Assembly (NCBI RefSeq): GCF_024347475.1
Contig: NZ_AP025488.1
Location: 868,001 to 932,000, forward strand
Length of the DNA: 64,000 nt
Source: Vibrio fortis
GTDB taxonomy: Bacteria > Pseudomonadota > Gammaproteobacteria > Enterobacterales > Vibrionaceae
Direction of reading: 5' to 3'
In this document: positions 33,602 to 42,709 of the stretch, one piece after another
Layout of the letters: every line of letters starts with the position of its first letter
Numbering within the stretch: the first letter of the stretch is position 1
The notes under the pieces: generated by a model
The model's input: the letters and a program-made list of their open reading frames with translations, nothing else
Told to the model about the DNA's origin: nothing
Database searches by the model: none
Made by a program: the position numbers and the translations under genes

Positions 33602-35725
33602 ATGAACACCCACACTCAATTCAAGTATTCCGCACTCGCTATCGCGCTTGTTAGTGCGCTATCAACTCATGCATATGCAGAAGAGCCGAATAAAAACTCT
33701 GAGCAAGATGTAGAAACAGTAACGATCCTAGGTAAGGCGTATCGTAATACGGCGACGAAATCTGCACTAGAGCCAGAAGAAACGCCACAGGGCATTACTG
33801 TCATTGAAGGTGAACAACTTGAACAGCGTGGAGTGAAGTCTCTTAATCAGGCGCTTCGTTATGTGTCGGGTGTGGTTACTGAACATCGAGGTGGCTCGGT
33901 GACGATGTATGATGAGTTTTCTATTCGAGGATTTAGAACAAGTAACGCTAGTTACTACGATGGCTTGTCTCTACAAGGTCTAAATGGTTGGAACCTGCAG
34001 CCTCAAATTGATCCAATTGCGTTGCAACAAATAGAAGTATTTAAAGGGCCGACATCTGTCCTTTATGGATCGATGCCACCTGGAGGCATGGTCAATATGA
34101 TAGCAAAGGCTCCTCAACAAGAATCATTAACGAACGTGGGGGTTGCAACGGGGTCTCGTAACCTAATGGAAGCCTCGATTGATACAACGGGTCAGTTTGG
34201 TAACAGCGACTTTTCGTACCGACTTATTGCTCTCGCACGAAAACAAGATAGCCAAGTGGATAATGCAGAAGAAGAGCGTTACTTGATTGCTCCATCTGTC
34301 GACTGGCAAGCTACGGATAAGACACTGATCAACTTCAATCTTTATTACCAGAACGATCCGAACATGGGTATCAACTCATCAATGCCTTTAGAGGTGTTGA
34401 AAGCAAGCGATTCGTCGGTATCGATGGGAGATAAAAACTGGAGTAAGTTTGAACGCGAAATCTTTATGGTTGGCTACAAGATAAACCATGAATTTAACAG
34501 CGATTGGTCGTTCCTCCAAAATGCACGTTATACCGACGCTTCTTTGTATCAAGAGAATACATATCACCAAGCTTATGATTCTAGCAATCCGAATCAGCTT
34601 GTTCGTGCGCTCTATTCTACAGATGAAAGCTTTAAAGGGTTTGTAATTGATAACCAATTGAGTGGTGCTATTGCTGTTGGTGGCGTTGAGCACAATCTCT
34701 TGCTTGGTCTTGATTACCAAGACATGGATGGCAACGCAAACTATTCAACGTATACAACGTCAGGTGCTGGGTTCGGTAACTTTGATCCATTAAACCCAAA
34801 TAATGATTTATTAGATCGAAGTGATATCACTAAGACAGGCGAATACCTAGATGATACGACATCTAGCCAGCTCGGTGTTTATGTTCAAGACCAAGTTCGT
34901 ATCAATAAACTGGTTCTTATTGGCGGCGCTCGATTTGACCATTATCAGTCAGAGAGTGACTACTACGCCCATGAATCTGATCACAAACACCTGACTTATC
35001 GTGTTGGTGCTTTGTATGAATTCGACAACGGCGTTTCTCCATTTGCTAGTTTCGCGACGAGTTTTGAGCCAGCTCCTGGTGTAGATAAGTCAGGTTCCGA
35101 GTTTGATCCAGAAACGGCTAAACAAGCGGAAGTTGGTATTAAATACCTAGCGAATGACATGTCAAAAGAGGCAACGGTGTCTCTATTCCATATCACGAAG
35201 CAAGACATGCTGATGGCTGATCCAACAAATGTCTACGGACCAAAGATTCAGATTGGTGAAGTTGTATCTAAAGGGGCAGAAGTCAGTGGTAAGTGGTATG
35301 CAACTGAAAACTTCGATCTATCAGCAGCTTATACTTTTGTTGATATGGAAATCACAGAAGATGCAAACAATGGTTTGAAAGGTACAACACCAATCTATGT
35401 TCCGGAACACTCAGCCAATGTATGGGCAAAGTACAACGTGTTTAGCGGCCCACTGGATGGAACTCGCTTAAGTGCGGGGGCTCGCTATGTAGGTACGATG
35501 CAAATGAATTCAAGTAATACACAAGGCAAAGTACCAGCCTATACGCTAGTTGATTTAGCTATTGGTTACGATTTATCTGCCGCTAGCGACAGCTTAATTG
35601 GCGCGTATGCAAATCTTTCAGTGAACAATCTATTCGATAAAGAATATTACGCGTGCTACGACCAATCAAACTGTTGGTTTGGCGCTGAACAGACTGTGGA
35701 ATTGAGTGTTAATTACGAATTCTAA
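33602..35725 (+). CDS. TonB-dependent siderophore receptor (FhuA/FoxA-like)
   Basis: A 707-residue outer-membrane receptor. Signal peptide about 1-26 (ending THAYA). A TonB box-like VETVTILG is followed by the plug domain (about 50-160; TPQGITVIEGEQLEQRGVKS, IEVFKGPTSVLYG, PPGGMVNMIAK) and a 22-strand barrel with AYTLVDLAIGYDL and a C-terminal VNYEF. The PGGMVNMIAKAP plug pattern belongs to the FhuA/FpvA siderophore branch (TIGR01783), not heme receptors. The ATG at 33602 has GAGGGA 5 bases upstream and starts a good signal peptide; a TTG 18 bases earlier is not needed. The siderophore is unknown; a hydroxamate such as ferrichrome or ferrioxamine fits the FhuBCDF partners. Confidence 0.92.
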   Translation: MNTHTQFKYSALAIALVSALSTHAYAEEPNKNSEQDVETVTILGKAYRNTATKSALEPEETPQGITVIEGEQLEQRGVKSLNQALRYVSGVVTEHRGGSVTMYDEFSIRGFRTSNASYYDGLSLQGLNGWNLQPQIDPIALQQIEVFKGPTSVLYGSMPPGGMVNMIAKAPQQESLTNVGVATGSRNLMEASIDTTGQFGNSDFSYRLIALARKQDSQVDNAEEERYLIAPSVDWQATDKTLINFNLYYQNDPNMGINSSMPLEVLKASDSSVSMGDKNWSKFEREIFMVGYKINHEFNSDWSFLQNARYTDASLYQENTYHQAYDSSNPNQLVRALYSTDESFKGFVIDNQLSGAIAVGGVEHNLLLGLDYQDMDGNANYSTYTTSGAGFGNFDPLNPNNDLLDRSDITKTGEYLDDTTSSQLGVYVQDQVRINKLVLIGGARFDHYQSESDYYAHESDHKHLTYRVGALYEFDNGVSPFASFATSFEPAPGVDKSGSEFDPETAKQAEVGIKYLANDMSKEATVSLFHITKQDMLMADPTNVYGPKIQIGEVVSKGAEVSGKWYATENFDLSAAYTFVDMEITEDANNGLKGTTPIYVPEHSANVWAKYNVFSGPLDGTRLSAGARYVGTMQMNSSNTQGKVPAYTLVDLAIGYDLSAASDSLIGAYANLSVNNLFDKEYYACYDQSNCWFGAEQTVELSVNYEF

Positions 35726-35750
35726 AAGGGTCACATAACCCCAATAAACA

Positions 35751-35772
35751 AGCAGCCCGAGAAGGCTGCTTT
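35751..35772 (+). terminator. Weak hairpin between receptor and fhuD
   Basis: AGCAGCC and GGCTGCT pair around a 6-base loop and are followed by TTTTG. It could reduce transcription into fhuD-fhuB, giving more receptor than transporter. Confidence 0.55.
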
Positions 35773-35813
35773 TGTCGTTTAAAAAGAAACAACTAAAACC
35801 GATAGGGAATACT

Positions 35814-36752
35814 ATGGATTTAATAAATAAAGGCTTACTACTTACCAAAGTGGGAATAGGTTTATCAATCATGGCTAGCATATGGTCAGGCCAAGTGTTT
35901 GCCGAGTTTCAGGTACAAGACAGTGAGGGTATAAAAACCTTGACGTCCGCGCCGCAGCGAATCGCCGCACTTAACTGGGATATTGCAGAACAGGTTATTG
36001 AGCTAGGAGTGACACCAATTGCGGTGCCTGATATCGCTGGATATAACGAATGGGTTGTTCAGCCTCCTATTCCAGAAGGAGCGCAAGATGTGGGGACACG
36101 AACCGAACCCAATTTTTCGGTTCTTAAACAGTTAAAGCCGGATGTTATTTTGATCGCTTCACCGCAGAAAGATCTCGAATCTCGTTTATCGGAAATTGCG
36201 CCTGTTCTTTACTATCAAACTTACAGCGAAACTCATAATAACGCACACGCTGCAATCGATAATTTCAAGAAAATAAGTCATGTTCTTGGTAAGGAAGAAA
36301 TAGCGGATCAAAAACTGAAAGCGATGACTGAACGACTCGCAGAACTCAAAGGTTTACTGGATAAAGCATACCCAGCGGATAAACCGAAAGTAACGTCGTT
36401 TCGTTTCGCAAGCACCAACTCTGTATTTATCTACGGTGATAACTCGATCCCTCAGTATGCGCTGCAACAACTTGGCTTTGAAAATGCGATGCAATTACCA
36501 GCTAGCCAATGGGGTATTACTCAGAAAAGAATCACTGAACTTAAACACGTAAAAGATGGCATTGCATTGTACTTCGAACCTTTCCCTTACACTGCCAAGT
36601 TAAATCGTTCTCCTGTATGGAAAAGCATGCCATTTGTGAAGAATAACCAAGTTGGATCAGTGGCGCCGAGTTGGAGTTATGGCGGTGCAATGTCAATTCT
36701 CTATAACGCTGAGGCGATAGCTGAATCTATGCTGGAGTTGGCTGAGCAGTAA
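35814..36752 (+). CDS. fhuD: Ferric-siderophore periplasmic binding protein (FhuD-like)
   Basis: 312 residues: a signal peptide (about 1-30, ending VFA) and a class III periplasmic binding fold (PF01497) with RIAALNWDIAEQVIELGVTP, FSVLKQLKPDVILIA and SPSWSYGGAMS-like C-terminal segments. The NWDIAEQ signature is typical of FhuD-type proteins. The start at 35814 has TAGGGA upstream and gives the signal peptide; an in-frame ATG at 35772 is inside the preceding hairpin. Its stop overlaps the FhuB start (TAATG), so the two are translationally coupled. Confidence 0.9.
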   Translation: MDLINKGLLLTKVGIGLSIMASIWSGQVFAEFQVQDSEGIKTLTSAPQRIAALNWDIAEQVIELGVTPIAVPDIAGYNEWVVQPPIPEGAQDVGTRTEPNFSVLKQLKPDVILIASPQKDLESRLSEIAPVLYYQTYSETHNNAHAAIDNFKKISHVLGKEEIADQKLKAMTERLAELKGLLDKAYPADKPKVTSFRFASTNSVFIYGDNSIPQYALQQLGFENAMQLPASQWGITQKRITELKHVKDGIALYFEPFPYTAKLNRSPVWKSMPFVKNNQVGSVAPSWSYGGAMSILYNAEAIAESMLELAEQ

Positions 36753-38746
36753 TGAAATACAACGGGTTAATTGTTGTGGCTGTGCTGTGGTTAGCAGCCA
36801 TTGTTCATTTATGGTTAGGGCAGAGCGATTTTGGGCCAGTACCACTGCTAATGAAAGAGATAGTGACAGCAGGAAGCTGGTCGGCTCTGCAACGCTTATA
36901 TTCAGAATCGTTTGAGCTGATGGGGTTTGTTGATGTCAATTTGCCTCGTTTGGTAATGGCGATATTGGTTGGCGCTTCTCTGGGTACAGTCGGTAGCTTA
37001 TTCCAGCAATTAACTCAGAATCGAATGATGTCACCATTGACGCTGGGGACATCTGCAGGCGCATGGCTTGGACTAGTGATGCTCAATGTCTTTGCTCCAA
37101 TGTTGGTAGGGCAATTTTCCGTGATTTTTGCTCTATTGGGTGCATTGACAGCGATGGGGTTGATTGTCGCGATTGTCGGCTTCAAGAATATGAATGGGTT
37201 ACCCATTGTGTTGGCTGGTATGGCCGTGAATTTGCTACTTGGTGCATTTGCGACGGCAATTATTCTTCTCAACGATCAATATGCACAGAACCTGTTTATT
37301 TGGGGGGCGGGTGATCTCGGTCAGAATGGTTGGGAGCAAGTTGAGTGGCTGCTTCCCAAACTGCTACCTATTGTCGCAATAATACTGTTTGCACCACGCG
37401 TATTAACGCTGTTATCTATCGGTACAGAAGGCGCTGCGGCTCGTGGTTTAAATATTGGAACCACCTTCTTTCTTTTAATGTTCATCGGAGTTTGGTTAGT
37501 TTCGGTGTCGATTACGACAGTGGGAGTGATCAGCTTTATTGGCCTTATTGCGCCAAACATTGCTCGTTATCTCGGGGCGATGAAAGCCAAGCATGAGTTG
37601 TACGCGAGTGGATTGTTAGGCGCCTTACTTCTGTGTATGACCGATAGTTTAGCTATCTTTGTTGGGCAGTGGTCTTTCGATCTTATTCCAACAGGTACTG
37701 CAACCGCTGTGATAGGCGCTCCGGCCTTGATTTTGATTGCAAGAAAGCAGTTAACTGCACAAGACCAAATGTTCTTCTCGATGCCAAAAGGTGCTAAAGA
37801 GACAAGTGCGCGCATCTACATAATGATTGGAGCAATCATGCTCGCCTTGATCGGGTTAAGCTCATTTTCACATCCACTCTCGACTGAACACTATTTCCAA
37901 TTTCCTGATGCATTTGAGTGGTCAATTCGATGGCCACGTATGTTGACGGCTATTTTTGCTGGTGGAGGTTTGGCGGTGGCCGGGGTAATTCTACAGAGGC
38001 TAGTTTACAACCCGCTTGCGAGCCCAGATATTCTTGGGGTGTCGTCAGGCGCGGTATTGGCGTTGATTCTGAGTAGTTTGTTGTTTGGTCACTCAATTCA
38101 TACGTTAAGCCCTTGGGTTGCTTTTTCTGGTAGCTTGGGCGCGCTCGCTCTATTACTGTTTCTTGGTAAAAAGCATCAATATGCGCCTTCCATATTAATC
38201 TTAACGGGGATCTCGTTAACCGCGGTGTTGGAAGCTTTGGTGCAATTTTCACTAACCCGTGTGGGAGAGGGTAAATATACCTTGTTGGCTTGGCTCGCAG
38301 GCTCTACTTACCGTGTTAAACCCGAGTCGGCGTTGATTCTAGCTATCGTAATTTCTGCGATAGTGACTGTGGCTATACTGTTGAGTCGTTGGATAACGTT
38401 AATTGGTTCAGGGAGACAGTTCGCATCGGCTCGTGGTCTCAACATTTCAGCGGCATATTTGGTGTTGCTCTGCTTGGTTGCAGTGCTGTGTGGTGTAGTA
38501 ACGACTACCATGGGGCCCGTTGCATTCGTTGGTCTATTGGGGCCGCACATCGCAGCAATCGTGGGAGCAAGAACGGTTAAAGAGCAAATTTTGCTTTCGA
38601 TGTTCATTGGCGCAACACTCATGTTGTTTGCTGATTGGCTAGGGCAAATAGTTGTATTTCCAGCTCAATTGGCCGCAGGGACTCTGGTTTCTGTGATTGG
38701 CGGTAGTTACTTCATATTTCTGTTGTTAAAAGCGAGGCGTGATTGA
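36752..38746 (+). CDS. fhuB: Fused double permease of siderophore ABC transporter (FhuB-like)
   Basis: 664 residues and about twenty helices: two FecCD-type permease halves fused in tandem, as in E. coli FhuB (660 residues). The halves repeat the same landmarks: NLPRLVMAILVGASLGTVGS versus RWPRMLTAIFAGGGLAVAGV, and VISFIGLIAPNIARYLG versus GPVAFVGLLGPHIAAIVG, the loops that contact the ATPase. It would import the ferric siderophore across the inner membrane with FhuD and FhuC. The start overlaps the fhuD stop by one base. Confidence 0.95.
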   Translation: MKYNGLIVVAVLWLAAIVHLWLGQSDFGPVPLLMKEIVTAGSWSALQRLYSESFELMGFVDVNLPRLVMAILVGASLGTVGSLFQQLTQNRMMSPLTLGTSAGAWLGLVMLNVFAPMLVGQFSVIFALLGALTAMGLIVAIVGFKNMNGLPIVLAGMAVNLLLGAFATAIILLNDQYAQNLFIWGAGDLGQNGWEQVEWLLPKLLPIVAIILFAPRVLTLLSIGTEGAAARGLNIGTTFFLLMFIGVWLVSVSITTVGVISFIGLIAPNIARYLGAMKAKHELYASGLLGALLLCMTDSLAIFVGQWSFDLIPTGTATAVIGAPALILIARKQLTAQDQMFFSMPKGAKETSARIYIMIGAIMLALIGLSSFSHPLSTEHYFQFPDAFEWSIRWPRMLTAIFAGGGLAVAGVILQRLVYNPLASPDILGVSSGAVLALILSSLLFGHSIHTLSPWVAFSGSLGALALLLFLGKKHQYAPSILILTGISLTAVLEALVQFSLTRVGEGKYTLLAWLAGSTYRVKPESALILAIVISAIVTVAILLSRWITLIGSGRQFASARGLNISAAYLVLLCLVAVLCGVVTTTMGPVAFVGLLGPHIAAIVGARTVKEQILLSMFIGATLMLFADWLGQIVVFPAQLAAGTLVSVIGGSYFIFLLLKARRD

Positions 38747-38904
38747 TGTGCACGTGATTGATTCTGTTGATTCCTGAGTAGTACTTGGGTATTGCTTTTA
38801 CTATGTGAAATCACATGAATACATCGACTAAGTATCAAATTTACATCGAGACGTTTGAGAATGTTAATAAAATGTTTACTCTAAAAGTAAGCCCATGACA
38901 TCGG

Positions 38905-39729
38905 ATGTCTTACCTTATGACGAATCAAGATCGTGTAATTTGCACTATAGATGATAACAACATCGCGACAGTAACCCTCAATCGGCCTGATAAATTGAAC
39001 GCTATCGACATGGATATGTTTATGGCTGTCAATCAACTTACTCGAGACTTGAAAAAGAATCGAACCCTTCGCGCTGTGATAGTAACAGCCAACGGGAGTG
39101 ATTTTTGCTCGGGTCTCGATGTGAAATCACTGCTCACCAGTAAAACAGGTGCGTTAAAGCTATTGTTCAAATGGTGGCCCACTCAACCAAATGCCGCACA
39201 ACGCTTTTCCACTGGGTGGCGCGAGATACCATGCCCAGTGATTTTTGCGATTCACGGTAAGTGTTGGGGAGGAGGTTTACAGTTGGCTTGCGGTGGAGAC
39301 TTCCGAATCGCGAGCTATGATTCCAATTTTTCTATTATGGAAGGGAAATGGGGATTGATCCCGGATATGGGAGGATCTCTCGCCTTTCGAGAAGTGATGC
39401 GCCAAGACCACACCTTAGAAATGGCAATGACGGCAAAGGTGATCGATAGCCAAACAGCGAAAAGTTATGGACTCGTTACTCACCTCTCGTCAGATCCTTA
39501 CATGGAAGCGTACAACTTGGCACTCGAATGTGTTAACCGAAGTCCTGATGCGATTGCAGCCAACAAAAAGTTGTATCAGAAAACGTGGTGGACGAGTCCT
39601 GGTAAAGCACTCATGTTAGAGACTTGGTACCAAATAAAAGTGGGTATGAGTAAGAATATGAGGATTGCGGGTCAACGAGAGCGAAATCGCGAAGAACCAA
39701 GAGCTTTTGAGGCGAGGCAGTTTAAGTAG
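38905..39729 (+). CDS. Crotonase-family enoyl-CoA hydratase/isomerase
   Basis: A 274-residue crotonase-fold protein (VTLNRPDKLNAIDMDMF, FCSGLDVKS with the oxyanion-hole region, CWGGGLQLACGGDFRIA, FSIMEGKWGLIPDMGGS). The first catalytic glutamate of enoyl-CoA hydratase (Glu144 in rat, in GGGCELA) is replaced by Gln (GGGLQLA). The second (Glu164) is kept in MEGKWG, exactly 20 residues later. Families with only one of the two glutamates are often isomerases, so Delta3-Delta2 isomerase or another acyl-CoA reaction is more likely than hydration. A start at 38917 is equally possible; neither has a ribosome site. A FadL-type porin follows 97 bp downstream, pointing to fatty-acid metabolism. Confidence 0.85.
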   Translation: MSYLMTNQDRVICTIDDNNIATVTLNRPDKLNAIDMDMFMAVNQLTRDLKKNRTLRAVIVTANGSDFCSGLDVKSLLTSKTGALKLLFKWWPTQPNAAQRFSTGWREIPCPVIFAIHGKCWGGGLQLACGGDFRIASYDSNFSIMEGKWGLIPDMGGSLAFREVMRQDHTLEMAMTAKVIDSQTAKSYGLVTHLSSDPYMEAYNLALECVNRSPDAIAANKKLYQKTWWTSPGKALMLETWYQIKVGMSKNMRIAGQRERNREEPRAFEARQFK

Positions 39730-39826
39730 GACTTGGCTAGTAATACGCGTTATTCCATTTGTTTATAGAGGTTTGAGATACCCTATAGCTAGTTTAATTA
39801 TTCACTAGCTAGATGAGCCTCCTTTG

Positions 39827-40981
39827 ATGAAAAACTGTTTAAAAATCTCAGTAGCTGCAGCCGCAATTATGGCGAGCTTAAATGTTTCCGCTAGCGGTAT
39901 CTTCCTTCAAGAAGCTGTGATCGCAAATGCAGGTACCACAGGAGCAGGGGATGGGGTCTACACCCGTTCTGCTGCCGCAATGTGGACAAACCCAGCGACC
40001 ATGTCCTATATGGGCGAGAGCAAGACGACTATCAATACCATGGTGTTCGACTTGGAAATGGAGTACACAGATAGAAATGACTCAACTGACAATGGACGTG
40101 GTCACTCTGTTCTCCCTTCTGCTGGTGCATTTCACGCTCACCAAATTACAGACAAGCTTCATTTAGGTATTGCACTCGGTGCAGCAGGCGGCTCAAGCTT
40201 AGATTACGGCAGTAACTGGGCTGGTGCCGCTTTACTTGAAGACATCACACTTACGGCCATGCAAATCAATCCAGCACTCAGCTACCAAGTGAATGATCAG
40301 TTGTCTGTTGGTGCGGGTGTACAACTGGGCTGGGCAGCGTTCCAACAAACAACGTCAATGTTAACTGCTAAGCAAGACACTGATTGGGCTTATGGCTACA
40401 ACTTGGGTGTGATGTATACACCAACCGAACAAATTAAGTTGGGAATTAGCTATCGATCCAAGTTAGAGCATGAGTTCAACAATGATGTCAAAGGCCTCGG
40501 ACCACTAGATTCAATGTCAACGGGCATCGCATTACCAGAGATCGTTGATGTTAGTGCAAGTTATTCAGTTAACGAGCGCTTAGACCTATTAACCAGCGTT
40601 CAGTTACATCGCTGGAGTGCTTGGGATGAAACAGTTTTAGACTTCGGGACACAAATAGGTGGTCTACCAATTAAGCGCGATTGGGATGATGTTTGGAAGT
40701 TTGCCGTTGGTGCTGACTACCAACTGAACTCTGACTGGCGTCTAAAAGCAGGTTTCTCTTACGAAAGCTCTCCTCAAGATGATCCTACGATGCAGTGGGT
40801 TGATGTTCCTGTTGGCGAGCAATACCGCTACTCAGTAGGAGCTTCTACTTATTGGGATGACATCTTAATTGATGCTTTCTACGAATATGCAGATTTTGGT
40901 TCGGTTGATATGAATCGAGCGGGTGTAAATGGCACATTTGATGGCCGTATTCACTTTGTTGGCGTTAGTGCGACCTTCTAA
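39827..40981 (+). CDS. FadL-type outer-membrane transport protein
   Basis: A 384-residue outer-membrane barrel. Signal peptide about 1-22 (ending VSA), then the FadL signature start GIFLQEAVIANAGTTGAGDG and SAAAMWTNPATMSY, the N-terminal plug region of the OmpP1/FadL family (PF03349), which carries long-chain fatty acids or hydrophobic compounds. The chain ends HFVGVSATF with the terminal phenylalanine. It lies downstream of a crotonase and overlaps the next gene by one base (TAATG), a coupled pair. It is shorter than E. coli FadL (446), so the substrate may differ. Confidence 0.9.
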   Translation: MKNCLKISVAAAAIMASLNVSASGIFLQEAVIANAGTTGAGDGVYTRSAAAMWTNPATMSYMGESKTTINTMVFDLEMEYTDRNDSTDNGRGHSVLPSAGAFHAHQITDKLHLGIALGAAGGSSLDYGSNWAGAALLEDITLTAMQINPALSYQVNDQLSVGAGVQLGWAAFQQTTSMLTAKQDTDWAYGYNLGVMYTPTEQIKLGISYRSKLEHEFNNDVKGLGPLDSMSTGIALPEIVDVSASYSVNERLDLLTSVQLHRWSAWDETVLDFGTQIGGLPIKRDWDDVWKFAVGADYQLNSDWRLKAGFSYESSPQDDPTMQWVDVPVGEQYRYSVGASTYWDDILIDAFYEYADFGSVDMNRAGVNGTFDGRIHFVGVSATF

Positions 40982-41673
40982 TGAAATCAAAAAGCAGATT
41001 GCTTGCAGCGGTACTCGTCCTTTTTGGTTCAGCACCACTGCATGCCGATGAAAAGCATCATGAAGACCCGACCAAGATCGTTACTAAAGCGGGCATAGCA
41101 TACAATGAAGAACTCAAGTTTTCGGGATCTATCGGGCTTGATGAAGCTCGGATGATCAACGCTCGAATCAATGCTGATGGCGATGAGTGGCGAGTTGGTG
41201 GTTCATGGTTACTCCCATTGGGTATTGTGAACTTTAACTTCAGTCGCTCTGAGTATGATAATGACGCTTATAAGAATAATTACAGCATTGGTACCTTCGT
41301 ACCGCTTAGTTATTTTGGTTTAGAACCCTATGGCTGGCAGTTGTTTCCTATGGCTGGCTACAGTTATAACGATGGTGAAGTCGCGTATTTTGATGACTCG
41401 AGCGTGGACAATGATTATGTCTTGATTCCAACATCGACCCATGGCGGATATTTAGGTGCGTTTGGCTTAAAACCGCTTAATAAACAGTGGTCGTTGCTAG
41501 CATTTGGTGGAGGCTCTATGGGTTCTGACGACTATTCTGGCTATTGGGCCGGAATTGGAGCGAGCTACAAAATCTCCAAAGCGCAGTCATTTAACCTGTT
41601 TAGTATCTTCGCTGAAGATGACTTTGGAGAGAACAATAGTGTAGGTGTCTCGTACACTTATGAATTCAATTAG
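40981..41673 (+). CDS. Outer-membrane beta-barrel protein coupled to FadL-type gene
   Basis: 230 residues. A signal peptide (about 1-22, ending LHA) precedes a series of amphipathic beta-strands rich in Tyr/Gly (VGGSWLLPLGIVNFNF, AGYSYNDGEVAYF, YWAGIGASYKIS). It ends VSYTYEFN, nearly the aromatic C-terminus of a barrel. I recognise no named family; the size suits an 8- to 10-strand barrel. It overlaps the FadL-type stop by one base, so the two are made together and may work together. Confidence 0.75.
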   Translation: MKSKSRLLAAVLVLFGSAPLHADEKHHEDPTKIVTKAGIAYNEELKFSGSIGLDEARMINARINADGDEWRVGGSWLLPLGIVNFNFSRSEYDNDAYKNNYSIGTFVPLSYFGLEPYGWQLFPMAGYSYNDGEVAYFDDSSVDNDYVLIPTSTHGGYLGAFGLKPLNKQWSLLAFGGGSMGSDDYSGYWAGIGASYKISKAQSFNLFSIFAEDDFGENNSVGVSYTYEFN

Positions 41674-41701
41674 ACTCATAGGTAACTTCTTTTATCTGGA
41701 T

Positions 41702-41733
41702 TAAGGCTGGCTGATTAAGTCAGCCTTTTTTAT
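41702..41733 (+). terminator. Terminator after the fadL-like operon
   Basis: AAGGCTG and CAGCCTT close a hairpin followed by TTTTTAT, 30 bases past the stop codon. Confidence 0.75.
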
Positions 41734-41756
41734 GGCTCATTCCACCTATTAAATAC

Positions 41757-41775
41757 GAATGATTTTCATTTTATT
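41757..41775 (+). promoter_or_regulatory. Possible Fur-like site
   Basis: GAATGATTTTCATTTTATT contains AATGA and TCATT as inverted arms, 70-90 bases before the NAD(P)-binding gene. It is a partial match only. Confidence 0.35.
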
Positions 41776-41845
41776 GATCTATCTGTAAGAAAGCACAAAA
41801 GAACATCGATAATATGATCGTATATTCAACTGTTTAGAGGTCTTT

Positions 41846-42481
41846 ATGAAAACTGTCGCGATTTGGGGAGCTGCGAGTGGTTTAGGTGCTGCAATGGTCG
41901 AACAATTCCACCAAAGTGGTTTTAATGTGATCGCTATTGCTCGAAACCCGAGTAAAAATCCACGTTTAGGTGAGCTTCAAGTTCAGACGTTAATTTGCGA
42001 TGCAACCCTACAAGACCAAGTGGATGCCACTGTTGAGGCGTTACCTCAAGACTGTTTGGTTTTATCAAGCATGGGCAGCTTTAGAGCTGACGTTCCAGTC
42101 GACTATATCGGACATCGTTATTTGATAGATGCTCTGCAAAAGCGTGAGATTAAGCGCTTTTTATTAGTGACATCCTTAGGGTGTGGCGATTCGTGGCGAT
42201 TCTTATCGGAGCGTGCAAGGCAAGGCTTCGGTGCTGCGGTAAGGGAGAAGAGTCTCGCTGAGGCTTGGCTTATGTCAAGTGATTTGGATTTTACTATTCT
42301 ACGACCGGGCGGGCTTATTGATGGCAAAATCACGAACCGAGGTGAAGTCTCTCAAGTGGGCGAAGTTCATGGCGTGATTTATCGTCAAGAAGGCGCGCGA
42401 ATTGTTGAGAGTTTGCTAACCGATGACGCTTGTATCGGCGAGATATACCAATGTGTTGACCAGACGGTGAAATATAGCTAA
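41846..42481 (+). CDS. NAD(P)-binding atypical SDR-family protein
   Basis: A 211-residue Rossmann-fold protein (NAD(P)H-binding family, PF13460). The nucleotide loop is WGAASGLGAAMVEQF, a GxxxGxG-type pattern, followed by IAIARNPSK, where Arg favours NADPH. It has LVTSLGCGDSW instead of a full SDR catalytic tetrad, and LDFTILRPGGLIDGK, typical of biliverdin-reductase-B/SDR-a5-like proteins. It probably acts as a flavin- or quinone-type reductase or as a redox sensor. GAGG lies upstream of the ATG. It stands alone. Confidence 0.82.
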   Translation: MKTVAIWGAASGLGAAMVEQFHQSGFNVIAIARNPSKNPRLGELQVQTLICDATLQDQVDATVEALPQDCLVLSSMGSFRADVPVDYIGHRYLIDALQKREIKRFLLVTSLGCGDSWRFLSERARQGFGAAVREKSLAEAWLMSSDLDFTILRPGGLIDGKITNRGEVSQVGEVHGVIYRQEGARIVESLLTDDACIGEIYQCVDQTVKYS

Positions 42482-42634
42482 TCAAAGGCGCTGACAAGCT
42501 AGTGGCTGGCATTAAGGAATTTGGCGTTAGTTTCTTATCAAAGGATGCATGAACCTTAATCTAGATTAACTTCTGGCTTGCTATTAGCCGTTACTATTCG
42601 AGTCATTCACGACATCGTTCGTATTGAACAGTGA

Positions 42635-42672
42635 AGAGCAACCTTCGAATTTTTCGATGGTTGCTCTTTTTC
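42635..42672 (+). terminator. Strong terminator just upstream of the broken flavin oxidoreductase gene
   Basis: AGAGCAACC (42635-42643) and GGTTGCTCT (42659-42667) form a 9-bp perfect stem followed by TTTTTC. It ends about 38 bases before the TTG start at 42710 and about 150 bases after the preceding gene, so it may act as a leader attenuator. Confidence 0.8.
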
Positions 42673-42709
42673 GTTTATCGACACCGAAAACAGATCAAGA
42701 GGGTTCCAA

